Shown: positions 1 to 7,248 of the stretch, one piece after another
Numbering within the stretch: position 1 is the stretch's first letter
How the letters are laid out: each line of letters begins with the position of its first letter
Source of the DNA: Streptomyces sp. NRRL F-2580
GTDB lineage: Bacteria > Actinomycetota > Actinomycetes > Streptomycetales > Streptomycetaceae
Direction of reading: 5' to 3'
Length of the DNA: 8,303 nt
Assembly (NCBI RefSeq): GCF_000720115.1
Contig: NZ_JOIR01000078.1
Location: 1 to 8,303 of the forward strand
Notes under the pieces: model-generated
Told to the model about the DNA's origin: nothing
Databases searched by the model: none
What the model saw: only the letters and a program-made list of their open reading frames with translations
Position numbers and translations under genes: made by a program

Positions 1-737
1 CCGCCGCGAGGGCGGCCCGGCAGGCCGCCGAAGCCGAGCTCGCGGCCCGGATACGCACGGTCCATCAGGAATCCGACGGCACCTACGGCGCCCCCAGGAT
101 CACCGCCGAACTCTGGGACCAGGGCGAACGGATCAACCACAAACGCGTCGCGAGAATCATGCGGACCATCAGACTCGAGGGAGTGCGTCTGCGGCGCCGG
201 CACCGGACCACGAAGTACGTCGGCGACATCACATACCTGCCGGTCAGCGGTGCGAAGCCGCTCTATCTCGCGACCGTCATCGACCTTGCCTCGCGCCGTC
301 TGGCCGGGTGGGCGATCGCCGATCACATGCGCACCGAGCTCGTCACCGACGCCCTGGCGGCCGCCGAGCGGACCCGCGGCAGTCTCGACGGAGCGATCAT
401 GCACACTGATCACGGATCGCAATATACGAGTAGGGCCTTCGCCGAAGCCTGCAGGTCAGCAGGGGTCCGGCAGAGCATGGGCGCGGTCAGGTCCAGCGCA
501 GACAACGCCGCCGCCGAGTCGTTCAACGCGGCCTTCAAGAGGGAGACACTCAAAGGCCAAAAGGGCTGGCCGAGCGCGAGGCGAGACTCGACGCCTTCCG
601 CTGGCTAACCCGATACAACACCCGGCGTCGGCACTCCCGGCTCGGTCAGCGATCTCCGATCGCCTTCGAGAACGCCTTCCAGCTGACGTCAACTACCCTG
701 GCCCGAGCCGCATAGACGTGTTCAAAAGCCGGGGTCA
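1..737 (+). mobile_element. IS3-family insertion sequence, 3' portion
   Basis: This is the right-hand part of an IS3-family element. It contains most of the orfB integrase-type transposase. After the orfB stop at 713-715 there is a short tail ending in GGGGTCA at 731-737. IS3 elements usually end in CA, so 737 is my estimate of the right end; the left inverted repeat lies outside the window, so this could not be tested. The first 99 bases recur exactly, inverted, at the other end of the window. Bases 738-852, between this element and the flavoprotein gene, contain nothing I can assign. Confidence 0.85.
3..715 (+). pseudogene. IS3-family transposase OrfB, 5'-truncated by the window and frameshifted
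   Basis: This DDE transposase catalyses the strand transfer that moves the IS. Reading from base 3, the protein shows the HTH_21-type segment (SDGTYGAPRI), then the integrase core: first Asp in VGDITYLP, second Asp in HTDHGSQYTS, and the Glu in DNAAAESFN, 35 residues after the second Asp as in IS3 enzymes. The reading frame fails at a run of four A's (559-562): the original frame ends early at 606-608, while the frame one base back continues with EREARLDAF, RRRHSRLGQRSPIAFE and stops at 713-715. A one-base loss at the A-run explains this. The catalytic triad lies upstream of the shift, so only the C-terminal tail is affected. An AAG codon preceded by A sits at the break, so low-level -1 slippage could restore the full protein, but I treat it as decay. 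The start codon is outside the window. Confidence 0.88.
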
Positions 738-852
738 AGGCCCATCCTCACTCAGCCGACGACACTCGGCCGCGTAGGCACTCGTACCGTCCTCCGAAGG
801 ATGCTTCCGCGTTCGGCGCAGCTCAAGGACCACACCACCGCAGCCAGCCTCC

Positions 853-1998
853 TCACTCGGTACGGTGCCCAGCCGGGAGGCGGGGTCGTGCTCCGGGCTC
901 CACTCGGCGGCGTGTCCAGAAAGGTGTGTCCCAGCGCCGTTCGATTCCGTAGCAGACGGTTCGCGCCAGAAGGTACTCGGTGTGCACTGCCTCGACCTGT
1001 TCGGCGTATCGCAGCAGCGGCCTGTCGACGCCGTCCGCGTCCGCACGGACGGCGTCGGCCGCCGAGATGCCGGTGGCCAGGGCTGTGGTGATCCCGCGGG
1101 CGGCGATGGGGTCGGAGGCGGTGGCCGCGTCGCCGACTGTGGCCCATCCCGACCCGGCTGCGGGGCAGGCACTGGATGTCGAGGCTCGCACGATCCGCAG
1201 CTCGACGGGAGGAGGCGTCGACGTCCCGCGAAGGCGCAGGCGGGCTCGGACATGTGTGGTCGCCGTGAGCTCCCGCCACCATACCTCCGGCCGGTGCAGC
1301 GCGTGCCGCGCGGCCACGTCGGCGTCGGTCATCGCCATGACGAGGGCCGTTCCACCGGGCAGCGGTGCTGTGTACCACCAACCGAACGGAACCGACTCGA
1401 CGAGTGATGTCCGCGGAAGGTCCCGGTGCACAGCGCCGGACGGCAGCCGTGCCGCGAGCGCGACGAGGCGGTCGTCGCGCCTGACCTGTGCGCCGATGCG
1501 CCTGGCAACGCTCGCACTCGCGCCGGTGGCGTCGATGACGTACCGGGCGAGGATCGTCTCTTCGCCCAGGGTGATGCGCCAGTGCCCGGTGAGACGCTCC
1601 ACCGAACGGACTTGACCATGCCGTTGCCGAGCCCCCGCGTCGCGGGCCGCCTGGAGCAGCGCCCGGTCGAAGCGGAGACGGTCAAGATGCCACCCGGGGC
1701 CGAGAGGGTCGAGGAGGGCGTGGGTACCGGTGAGCAGGCTCTCGCCCCAAGCCGAGTCGTTCCCGGAGCACCGGGTGTGCGGCCCGGAAGTGACCCGGTC
1801 CAGTACGCCGAGGCCATCGAGCAGAGGCCCGGCCTGCGCCGAGAGGCTCTCGCCGGGCTTCCACTCCTGCCTGCGGCCAGGGTCGGCGACCACGACCGTG
1901 GCGCCCTGACGCCGAAGGGCGAGAGCGGCCGAAGCTCCCGCCGGTCCGCCTCCCGCGATCAGCACGTCGCATGTATGCGACCGGGCGCCTGGGGCCAT
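853..1998 (-). CDS. LodB-like FAD-dependent monooxygenase (CTQ maturation flavoprotein)
   Basis: This 381-residue flavoprotein probably hydroxylates the precursor tryptophan of the adjacent LodA-like oxidase, a step towards cysteine tryptophylquinone; LodB/GoxB proteins have this role and QhpG is an analogue. Visible motifs are an N-terminal FAD-binding AGGGPAG (residues 15-21) after a beta strand, a KPGES segment (47-51), DATG (156-159), and the second FAD motif GDAATASDPIAARGI (289-303). The C-terminal YGIERRW...PFWTRR resembles the tails of this group and of flavin halogenases. The halogenase motif WxWxIP is not seen. Its ATG overlaps the TGA of the upstream oxidase gene by one base (TGATG), implying translational coupling and co-production. 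No signal peptide is seen, so it should be cytoplasmic. The family is clear; the LodB assignment rests on the motifs plus the partner gene. A geranylgeranyl-reductase-like oxidoreductase is the main alternative. Confidence 0.87.
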   Translation of the reverse strand: MAPGARSHTCDVLIAGGGPAGASAALALRRQGATVVVADPGRRQEWKPGESLSAQAGPLLDGLGVLDRVTSGPHTRCSGNDSAWGESLLTGTHALLDPLGPGWHLDRLRFDRALLQAARDAGARQRHGQVRSVERLTGHWRITLGEETILARYVIDATGASASVARRIGAQVRRDDRLVALAARLPSGAVHRDLPRTSLVESVPFGWWYTAPLPGGTALVMAMTDADVAARHALHRPEVWWRELTATTHVRARLRLRGTSTPPPVELRIVRASTSSACPAAGSGWATVGDAATASDPIAARGITTALATGISAADAVRADADGVDRPLLRYAEQVEAVHTEYLLARTVCYGIERRWDTPFWTRRRVEPGARPRLPAGHRTE

Positions 1999-4900
1999 CA
2001 GTGGACAGCGCCCATTCCGTGGATCGTCGGCCGGCTGATGCCTCCGGCTCCCACATCGGCAGCCTCGGGCGACATCAGTGCGGAGAGCATGACCCGAGCC
2101 TGCGGCGGCATGAGGTCCGGGAGCGGGCAGCCGGCGGCGATCCAGTCGACGGCGATCTCACGGCCGGTTCGGGTGGTGCCGGGCACCACCGCGTCGAAGG
2201 CCCTGCCCATGCTGTTCGCGGGAGAGATCAGGCCGGTGACGAACGCACTCTCCTCCGGCTGGCCGGGCTGCACAAGAACGTTGTCCGGGTGGGCGATCGC
2301 CGCGAGAAGCGCGCCTGTCGGCTGGGTGAACCACCAGGCCACCGACTCCGTCCTGGTGCGGCTGGGTTCCGCGGGGTCGGGGCCTGTGATGGTGGCGTTG
2401 GTGTGAGCGGGATTGCCCGCCTGGCGCGAACGGAGGAAGTCGACCACCCGGGTCATCGCCTCGAGCGGGGTCAGCTGCGGTTTCGTGGGAGGCGCGGTGA
2501 GCGAGCGTGTCCACTGCCGCCACAGTTCCATTTCGGCGTCGGTGAAGACCTTGTACATGGGGCCCGTGAAGGTGGTCAGTTCGAAGAACGGACTTCGTTC
2601 CGGATCGCCGGGATGGATGAGCCCGGAGTCCTGGAGTTCCTGAAGCAGACCGGAGGGGTCGAGGAACCAGTCGTTCAACCTGGTTCCGCCGAGCGTCTTC
2701 GCTCCGTGGTTACGGGAGGCGTACGGCGCCTTGTCGCTGATCAGGCGGATGAGCCGTTCCTCCGGAGTGGGCGGATCGAAGAGGAGCTCCCACAGATCGT
2801 TGCCGAAGTTTCCGGTGTTCCCGAAGGCCACGTAACCGTTCCAGATCCGTTGCCAGCACTGCTGTACGGCTGCGTCTCCGCCGTTGTTGTAGATCTCTTC
2901 CAGGTACTGCACGACCGCGTCGCGGGCCTTGGCCCCGTGACCTTCCGTCGCGTTGTCGATGCCGATGTGCATGGCGTAGAACTGCGGATCGATCCCGTGG
3001 TACTCCAGCAGCTTCACCGTCGGCTTCAGCCCCAGCACTTCCCATTCCAGGTACAGCGTCATGCCGAGCAGCTCGGGGAGGAACTCCTGAGAGTGCTGGG
3101 AGATGGCCAGTTCGAACGCGCCGACCGTGTAGGCCGAGTCGAGCATCTCGGGCAGCATGGCGAACGCGTAGGAGTCGACCGGCGGCAGGTACACGCCGAC
3201 GCTGTGCAGCAGGTCCGAGTAGAGGTTGGCGTGGTTCAGCGCCGGGTTTCCGTTGCCCATTTCGTCCACCCAGATGGCAAACAGCAGGGCGTGGACCTCA
3301 TTGGTCGGCCCGGCCTGGGTGACGTTCCGCAGCCAGGCACCGTCGAGGAGATTGAACGGCGCGAGCTGACGGAGCCGCTCGATGACCATCTGTCTGCTGA
3401 ACAGTGTCACGCCACCGTCAGCCGTCTCCCCGTCCATCGCGAGACCGGCGTAGATGAGCTCCAGGCGGGACTCGAACGCCTCACGCGAGTACCGGAACGG
3501 GCGCAGTGTCAGGGGCAGCATCGGATTGGTCTGCTGCTCGGACACGGCTCGGTCCAACACGGTCTGCGCGTACTTCTTGGCGGCCTTGGCCTGCTCGGGG
3601 AACCGCTCCGGATGCTGGAGCACATAGAACCATTCCCGGTCGCTGAGCCCTACCTGTTCGGCCCGCTCCGTCTCCACCAGCACCGTCTCGCCCGCCGTGC
3701 CGGCGCGCGCGACCACGAAGCCCAAGGTGCTCCATTTGTCGACCATGTCGTTGTCACCGGCGTGGTCGCGCGCCCTCTTCCACAGGCGGTAGACCCGTTC
3801 GTCGTACGCGGTGTCGCTTTCGCCCGGCAGCCGGTCCAGCTCCGGCTTGTACACGACCTGGAGACCGACGCCACGCGCCCAGGGCTGTCGATGCACCTCG
3901 TGTTCGGGCAGTTGCCCGGCGGACTCGGCCGCCGACTGGATCAGGCGCTGGTACTCCCGCTCGGGCAGGACGTCGTCCGGGCGTTGGGCCGGCCACCAGT
4001 GCGTGTTGCACTCGTAGAAGTCGGCCTGCCAGGGCAGGGCCATGTACTTGCTGATGTCTCCGGGTGCCAGTCCCTCGCGCAGCCGGAAGGGGCCGGACCA
4101 GGTCGCGGGCTCGTCGGCGATGAACGTCATCTCGATTCCGGGGAAGAACGACGCTCCGACGCACGTCTCCAGCGCGGCCTGGACCAACGCGTGCGGCTGC
4201 TCGGCCAAGGGCAGATCGGTCAGTTGCACAGGGGCTTGACCGTTCACTCCGTCGGCGGTGAAGTCGCCCGCGGCCCAGCGGCGCATCCGTTCGTACTGCC
4301 CGGGAAGAATCGTCATCCACCTGCTCGGATCACCCTCGATCGGGTCGCCTCCGTCCCCCGCGAGCTGGGGCATGAAGGTGTAGTTGGCCTGAGTCACGTC
4401 GTGGGCGCCGGGGGTGCGTAGCCGGGTGAACACCTCGTTGCGGAACGAAGCGTCCTCGGGGGCGTTCGAGGCCAGGCGCGCCAGGCGGTTCTCGTTGAGG
4501 AAGTCGCCCCGGGCACCCTTGCCGTGTCCCCGTTGGGCGTTGCCGTTCACCCACCTGTATCCGCACATGCGCTCGAGCAGCGGGTAGATGTCTCTGCCGA
4601 AGGACACCTCTTCCGCCGCCGGGAGCCAGTTGGCCCGCTCGGCGACCTCACGGGCGACGTCGTAGAGCGTCACGAGGCTGGTCACGTCCGGCGCGAAGTC
4701 CGGAGGGGCGACGATCACCCATGCGGGCGTGACGGGGATGGTGCGTCCACCGCCGACGGTCACGGTTGCCGTGACTGGACCGTCCGAGGTGTCGTCGAAC
4801 CAGTAGTCGTTGTTCGCGTAGTGCACGAGGGGGTTGTGGGGTTTCACGGACGCCGAGCGGCCGTATCCGCCCAGTACGAGGAGGCGTCCCGCCTCGTCCG

Positions 4901-5411
4901 TTCGCAGCTCGCCCAGCGTGACGGGCGTCCCGAGGAACGTCCCCGTGTCGAACCCGGAGCCGGAGCCGTCCACGTCCGGCCCGCCGGCACTGCGGGGCCC
5001 GGGCTTGATGACCAGCCCCGCGCGCGCCTGCGGGTCGGCCGGGTCGATCTTCTGGTTGCGCCGGTTGGCGGGAAGGTCGGACTGGTTCAGACGTCCGTTG
5101 AACTTGAACCAGTCCGCCTTCGCGTTCGCGAGCTCGACCGTCCATCGGACCTCGGCCTCCGCCGCCGTCACCTCGCCGAGCACATTGTCGTCTTTGTCGT
5201 ACGCGTAGAGGCGGAAGCGTGCCGCCTGGCGTTTGACACGTCCTCCGGAGTCCTTGAACCCGCCTGTCGGATGAACTGCAACGCCCGGTACTTCGGGTCC
5301 CACGTAGAAGCTGCCAGGGCTGTTCCCGACCCGCGCGACACCGAGCGTCGGATGGATTTCGCAGTACGCGATGTCATCGATGTTCACACTCACAGCAACT
5401 ACCACGGGCAC
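1998..5411 (-). CDS. LodA/GoxA-family CTQ-dependent oxidase fused to a heme-oxygenase-like diiron oxidase domain
   Basis: The N-terminal half (about residues 15-585) is a LodA/GoxA-type quinoprotein oxidase. Characterised members oxidise lysine (LodA) or glycine (GoxA) to release ammonia and hydrogen peroxide. Evidence is the family opening EIHPTLGVARVGNSP (18-32), ETCVGASFFPGIEMTF with Cys417, and LPWQADFYECNTHWWPAQRPDD with Trp472/Trp473. Cys417 and one of those Trp are the likely CTQ pair. The LodA part closes with GFVV...VETER (564-583). LodA itself is about 726 residues; this protein has 1137. The extension carries an iron-containing redox enzyme (PF14518-like) domain at about 640-880, with LPELLGM, GIDPQFYAMHIGIDN and TEGHGAKA; Glu780, His815, Asp819 and His825 are candidate metal ligands. 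A further domain (about 945-1110) is unassigned. The start is uncertain: GTG at 5411 is the longest option, while in-frame GTGs at residues 7 and 9 fit family length better. The gene is first in an operon with the flavoprotein. Substrate unknown. Confidence 0.9.
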   Translation of the reverse strand: MPVVVAVSVNIDDIAYCEIHPTLGVARVGNSPGSFYVGPEVPGVAVHPTGGFKDSGGRVKRQAARFRLYAYDKDDNVLGEVTAAEAEVRWTVELANAKADWFKFNGRLNQSDLPANRRNQKIDPADPQARAGLVIKPGPRSAGGPDVDGSGSGFDTGTFLGTPVTLGELRTDEAGRLLVLGGYGRSASVKPHNPLVHYANNDYWFDDTSDGPVTATVTVGGGRTIPVTPAWVIVAPPDFAPDVTSLVTLYDVAREVAERANWLPAAEEVSFGRDIYPLLERMCGYRWVNGNAQRGHGKGARGDFLNENRLARLASNAPEDASFRNEVFTRLRTPGAHDVTQANYTFMPQLAGDGGDPIEGDPSRWMTILPGQYERMRRWAAGDFTADGVNGQAPVQLTDLPLAEQPHALVQAALETCVGASFFPGIEMTFIADEPATWSGPFRLREGLAPGDISKYMALPWQADFYECNTHWWPAQRPDDVLPEREYQRLIQSAAESAGQLPEHEVHRQPWARGVGLQVVYKPELDRLPGESDTAYDERVYRLWKRARDHAGDNDMVDKWSTLGFVVARAGTAGETVLVETERAEQVGLSDREWFYVLQHPERFPEQAKAAKKYAQTVLDRAVSEQQTNPMLPLTLRPFRYSREAFESRLELIYAGLAMDGETADGGVTLFSRQMVIERLRQLAPFNLLDGAWLRNVTQAGPTNEVHALLFAIWVDEMGNGNPALNHANLYSDLLHSVGVYLPPVDSYAFAMLPEMLDSAYTVGAFELAISQHSQEFLPELLGMTLYLEWEVLGLKPTVKLLEYHGIDPQFYAMHIGIDNATEGHGAKARDAVVQYLEEIYNNGGDAAVQQCWQRIWNGYVAFGNTGNFGNDLWELLFDPPTPEERLIRLISDKAPYASRNHGAKTLGGTRLNDWFLDPSGLLQELQDSGLIHPGDPERSPFFELTTFTGPMYKVFTDAEMELWRQWTRSLTAPPTKPQLTPLEAMTRVVDFLRSRQAGNPAHTNATITGPDPAEPSRTRTESVAWWFTQPTGALLAAIAHPDNVLVQPGQPEESAFVTGLISPANSMGRAFDAVVPGTTRTGREIAVDWIAAGCPLPDLMPPQARVMLSALMSPEAADVGAGGISRPTIHGMGAVH

Positions 5412-5437
5412 CGGAATCCGACACCCGCATATGACAT
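5399..5437 (-). other. Possible 12-codon leader ORF overlapping the oxidase start
   Basis: On the minus strand an ATG at 5437-5435 follows an AAGAGAG-type ribosome binding sequence about 6 bases upstream. It encodes MSYAGVGFRCPW and stops at TAG 5401-5399, in a different frame from the oxidase and overlapping its first codons. This is a better-looking initiation site than any of the GTG candidates for the oxidase. It could deliver ribosomes to the downstream GTG by termination-reinitiation. It could equally be chance, or a sign that the oxidase N-terminus has been altered by an indel. No family is recognised. Confidence 0.35.
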
Positions 5438-5562
5438 TGGCAGCTCTCTTTCACGCCAGTGGCGGGGCAGACGGGTTACCTGAGCGTGAGGAGGAGCCGC
5501 AGCGGGGATGAGTGACCAGGCCGCGCGTCCGGCGCCGCCGCCTCTACGAAAGGACCACAGCC
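5438..5562. promoter_or_regulatory. Divergent intergenic region between oxidase operon and peptide operon
   Basis: About 125 bases separate the leader ATG of the oxidase operon from the peptide gene start. Promoters for both directions must lie here, or in the overlapping ends, if the genes are expressed locally. I see no convincing -35/-10 pair on either strand and no clear operator palindrome. A GAGGAGGAG stretch at about 5488-5496 precedes ATG 5508 and GTG 5512, but the peptide gene has its own better-placed site, GAAAGGA at 5548-5554. The shared region would allow co-regulation of the two operons. Confidence 0.4.
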
Positions 5563-5751
5563 ATGACCGAGAAGGATTTCCTCGACGCAATCTCCGACGT
5601 CCGTCTCGACGAAGTCACCCTGGATCAGACCGGGCGCATCATCATCACCAATGCGGCCGCGGCGGAACGCATCTCCGGGATGGTGGACAAGGAACCGGAA
5701 CCGAACCTGACGGTCAGAAGCGTCAACTTCAATTGCCGCCCCACGCGGTGA
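5563..5751 (+). CDS. Putative RiPP precursor peptide, 62 residues
   Basis: This small gene probably encodes the substrate peptide of the radical SAM enzyme that follows. The start is ATG 5563, with GAAAGGA ending 8 bases upstream. GTG 5512 in the same frame would add 17 mostly basic residues and is less likely. The product is MTEKDFLDAI onward: an acidic, leader-like N-terminal part (residues 1-48) with a predicted strand at GRIIITN and a helix after it, then a short tail NLTVRSVNFNCRPTR with the only cysteine at residue 58. It has no Trp and no Tyr. Codon third positions are strongly G/C, as expected for a real coding region here. Its TGA overlaps the GTG of the maturase (GTGA), so the two are translationally coupled. 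Precursor status is inferred from size, tail composition and context; I do not recognise the family. Whether the tail is cleaved is unknown. Confidence 0.72.
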   Translation: MTEKDFLDAISDVRLDEVTLDQTGRIIITNAAAAERISGMVDKEPEPNLTVRSVNFNCRPTR

Positions 5752-6806
5752 CGAGGGGCGTGCCCGACGCGCGGCAGGGCGTCGGCTCACTGTCCAATCG
5801 CCGCCTGCACCTGATTCTCCTCCCGACCGAACAGTGCAATTTCCGGTGCACCTACTGCTACGAGGACTTCACGACCGGCCGCATGTCCGCCGAAGTCGTC
5901 GAAGGCGTCGAACGGCTGGTCGACGAGCGCTTGGCAGGGCTCCGGTCGCTGCGCATCTCCTGGTTCGGAGGTGAACCGCTGCTGGCGCTCCCGGTCGTTG
6001 AGGAGATCTCCGCCCACATTCTCCGCGGCACGGCTGCGAGGCCCGGACTCGCTTACACGGCCGACATGACGACCAACGCGTACACGCTGGACGTGGCCAC
6101 CGCCGAGAGGCTGGCCGCTCTTGGTATCCAGCAGTACCAGATCTCGTTGGACGGTCCCGGGGAGATTCATGACCTGACACGCGTACGCGCCGACGGAAAG
6201 GGATCCTTCGCCAGGATCTGGCGGAACCTGATGGATTTCCGGGACAGCAGCGTGCGGAGCCGGGTGGTGCTGCGAGTCCACCTCACTGCCGACAACCTGC
6301 CGGGCATGCCGGAATTCCTCGCCCGGATCCGAGAGACGTTCCTGAACGACCGACGCTTCTCGGTCGCGTTGAAGCCGATCGAGCACCTCGGCGGCCCGAA
6401 CGACGAGAGCATCGGCATCGTGCCGGAGGCGAAGCGCTCGCGCGTGCTCGCGGAGCTCTCCGCACTCGTGTCCTCAGGGACTCCGGTGGGTCCGGAAACA
6501 CCGGAAGGGTCCTCTTCTGTCACCGAACAGGAGGGGGCGGCCTGCTACGCGGCTCGTGGCGATTCCCTGGTGATCCGTGCCGACGGTTCCGTGGGAAAGT
6601 GCACGGTGGCCCTGACCGACCCTGCCAACACGATCGGCCGGCTCCATCCCGACGGCTCCCTCGGCATCGACAACACCCGCTTGCGCCCGTGGCTGCGCGG
6701 CTGGTTCACCGGGGACGACGAAGCGATCGCCTGCCCATACAGGGGCATGCCGCGACGCGTCGAACCTCCCCTGCTGCACATCGCCCGGCGGGGCGACAGG
6801 CCGTGA
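5748..6806 (+). CDS. Radical SAM peptide maturase with twitch/SPASM-like C-terminus
   Basis: This enzyme should use a [4Fe-4S] cluster and S-adenosylmethionine to make a radical-based modification, most likely a crosslink, on the preceding peptide. Counting from GTG 5748 it has 352 residues. The cluster motif CxxxCxxC is Cys30-Cys34-Cys37 (EQCNFRCTYCYEDF); the SAM-binding GGEP is at 74-77, and MTTNAY and QISLDGP continue the barrel. The C-terminal part matches the SPASM opening Cys-x13-Gly-x4-Cys (Cys266, Cys285), then a single Cys329 in IACPYRGMP. The remaining SPASM cysteines are absent, suggesting a twitch-type domain with one auxiliary cluster. No N-terminal RiPP recognition domain is seen. 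I chose GTG 5748 because it forms the GTGA overlap with the peptide gene and leaves 29 residues before the first cysteine; GTG 5760 is possible. The same frame is open upstream to ATG 5508, but that stretch codes for the peptide in another frame. The chemistry cannot be assigned from sequence. Confidence 0.9.
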   Translation: MTRGVPDARQGVGSLSNRRLHLILLPTEQCNFRCTYCYEDFTTGRMSAEVVEGVERLVDERLAGLRSLRISWFGGEPLLALPVVEEISAHILRGTAARPGLAYTADMTTNAYTLDVATAERLAALGIQQYQISLDGPGEIHDLTRVRADGKGSFARIWRNLMDFRDSSVRSRVVLRVHLTADNLPGMPEFLARIRETFLNDRRFSVALKPIEHLGGPNDESIGIVPEAKRSRVLAELSALVSSGTPVGPETPEGSSSVTEQEGAACYAARGDSLVIRADGSVGKCTVALTDPANTIGRLHPDGSLGIDNTRLRPWLRGWFTGDDEAIACPYRGMPRRVEPPLLHIARRGDRP

Positions 6807-6829
6807 CCACGACCGAGCCGAGCGGGCGA

Positions 6830-7213
6830 TGCCGGAGCGGTTCTTCGGCAACGCCACGCAGGGGCCCGCGAGGTACGGCATGCCGAGCGTGAGCGGGTGC
6901 GCGGCCGGTGCTCGGTACTGGCCCCAACCAGAGCGTCTTCTCAGTGTCCCCACCCGCTTGCGTGCCGCGTCGGCACTGATCCCGAAGGGGCTGCCCGATG
7001 ACCGCCCATGAAGTCCCGGCGGCACGCTCCTCGATGACGCAGACACGAACCAGGTGCTCCGCGCGGCGTTCAAGGTTCGCGGGCCGCCAGCGCGAAGGCG
7101 CCCTGCCACACGTCCTCTTGGAGCACGGCCGCCTGGAGCAGTACTTCACGCAGCGCCTGGAGCGGAAGTTCGAGCCTGTAGCCGACGCTCGCTAATGCCT
7201 TGAGTTCGGGCAC
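6830..7213 (-). pseudogene. Decayed helix-turn-helix regulator-like gene (two frameshifts)
   Basis: Three minus-strand frames, read in order, give a coherent protein typical of small actinomycete helix-turn-helix proteins. From GTG 7213 the first frame gives VPELKALASVGYRLELPLQA and LQEDVWQGAFALAARE. Near 7075-7085 the sense moves to a second frame, LERRAEHLVRVCVIEERAAG then TSWAVIGQ. Near 6990 it moves to a third, GISADAARKRVGT and YRAPAAHPLTLGMPYLAG. The segment SWAVIG plus GISADAARKR is the helix-turn-helix. Two separate frame changes make a working product unlikely. The third frame runs on towards the end of the radical SAM gene without an obvious native stop, so the left limit is approximate. 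Short plus-strand ORFs here look like shadows of this pseudogene. The frame-jump reading is mine and no alignment was run. Confidence 0.6.
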
Positions 7214-7248
7214 CGCACCGTTCGCCCGTGCCGCTCCCGGTACGCGCG

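Noticed and set aside
788..803. A small stem-loop (TCCT/AGGA) downstream of the flavoprotein gene as a terminator
   Set aside because: The stem is only 4 bp and has no T-run in the direction of transcription.
1971..4421. An 816-codon open frame on the plus strand
   Set aside because: It lies wholly antisense to the oxidase and flavoprotein genes, has no recognisable domain and an Arg/Gly/His/Val-rich composition typical of GC-rich antisense frames.
4524..5483. A 319-codon plus-strand open frame opposite the start of the oxidase gene
   Set aside because: It is antisense to the conserved LodA N-terminus and has the low-complexity composition of a shadow frame.
5508..5747. An N-terminal extension of the radical SAM protein to 432 residues from ATG 5508, which has a GAGGAGGAG site upstream
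   Set aside because: The added residues are rich in Arg, His and Pro and overlap the peptide gene, whose frame has normal GC-ended codons and its own well-spaced ribosome site. The GTGA overlap gives a natural start.
5563..5751. The small peptide as the CTQ-bearing subunit of a quinohemoprotein amine dehydrogenase
   Set aside because: It has no tryptophan and only one cysteine, while such subunits need a Trp and several Cys crosslinks.
6829..7195. Small plus-strand ORFs of 60 and 65 codons after the radical SAM gene
   Set aside because: They have no ribosome sites of note and lie opposite the helix-turn-helix pseudogene, which explains the sequence better.
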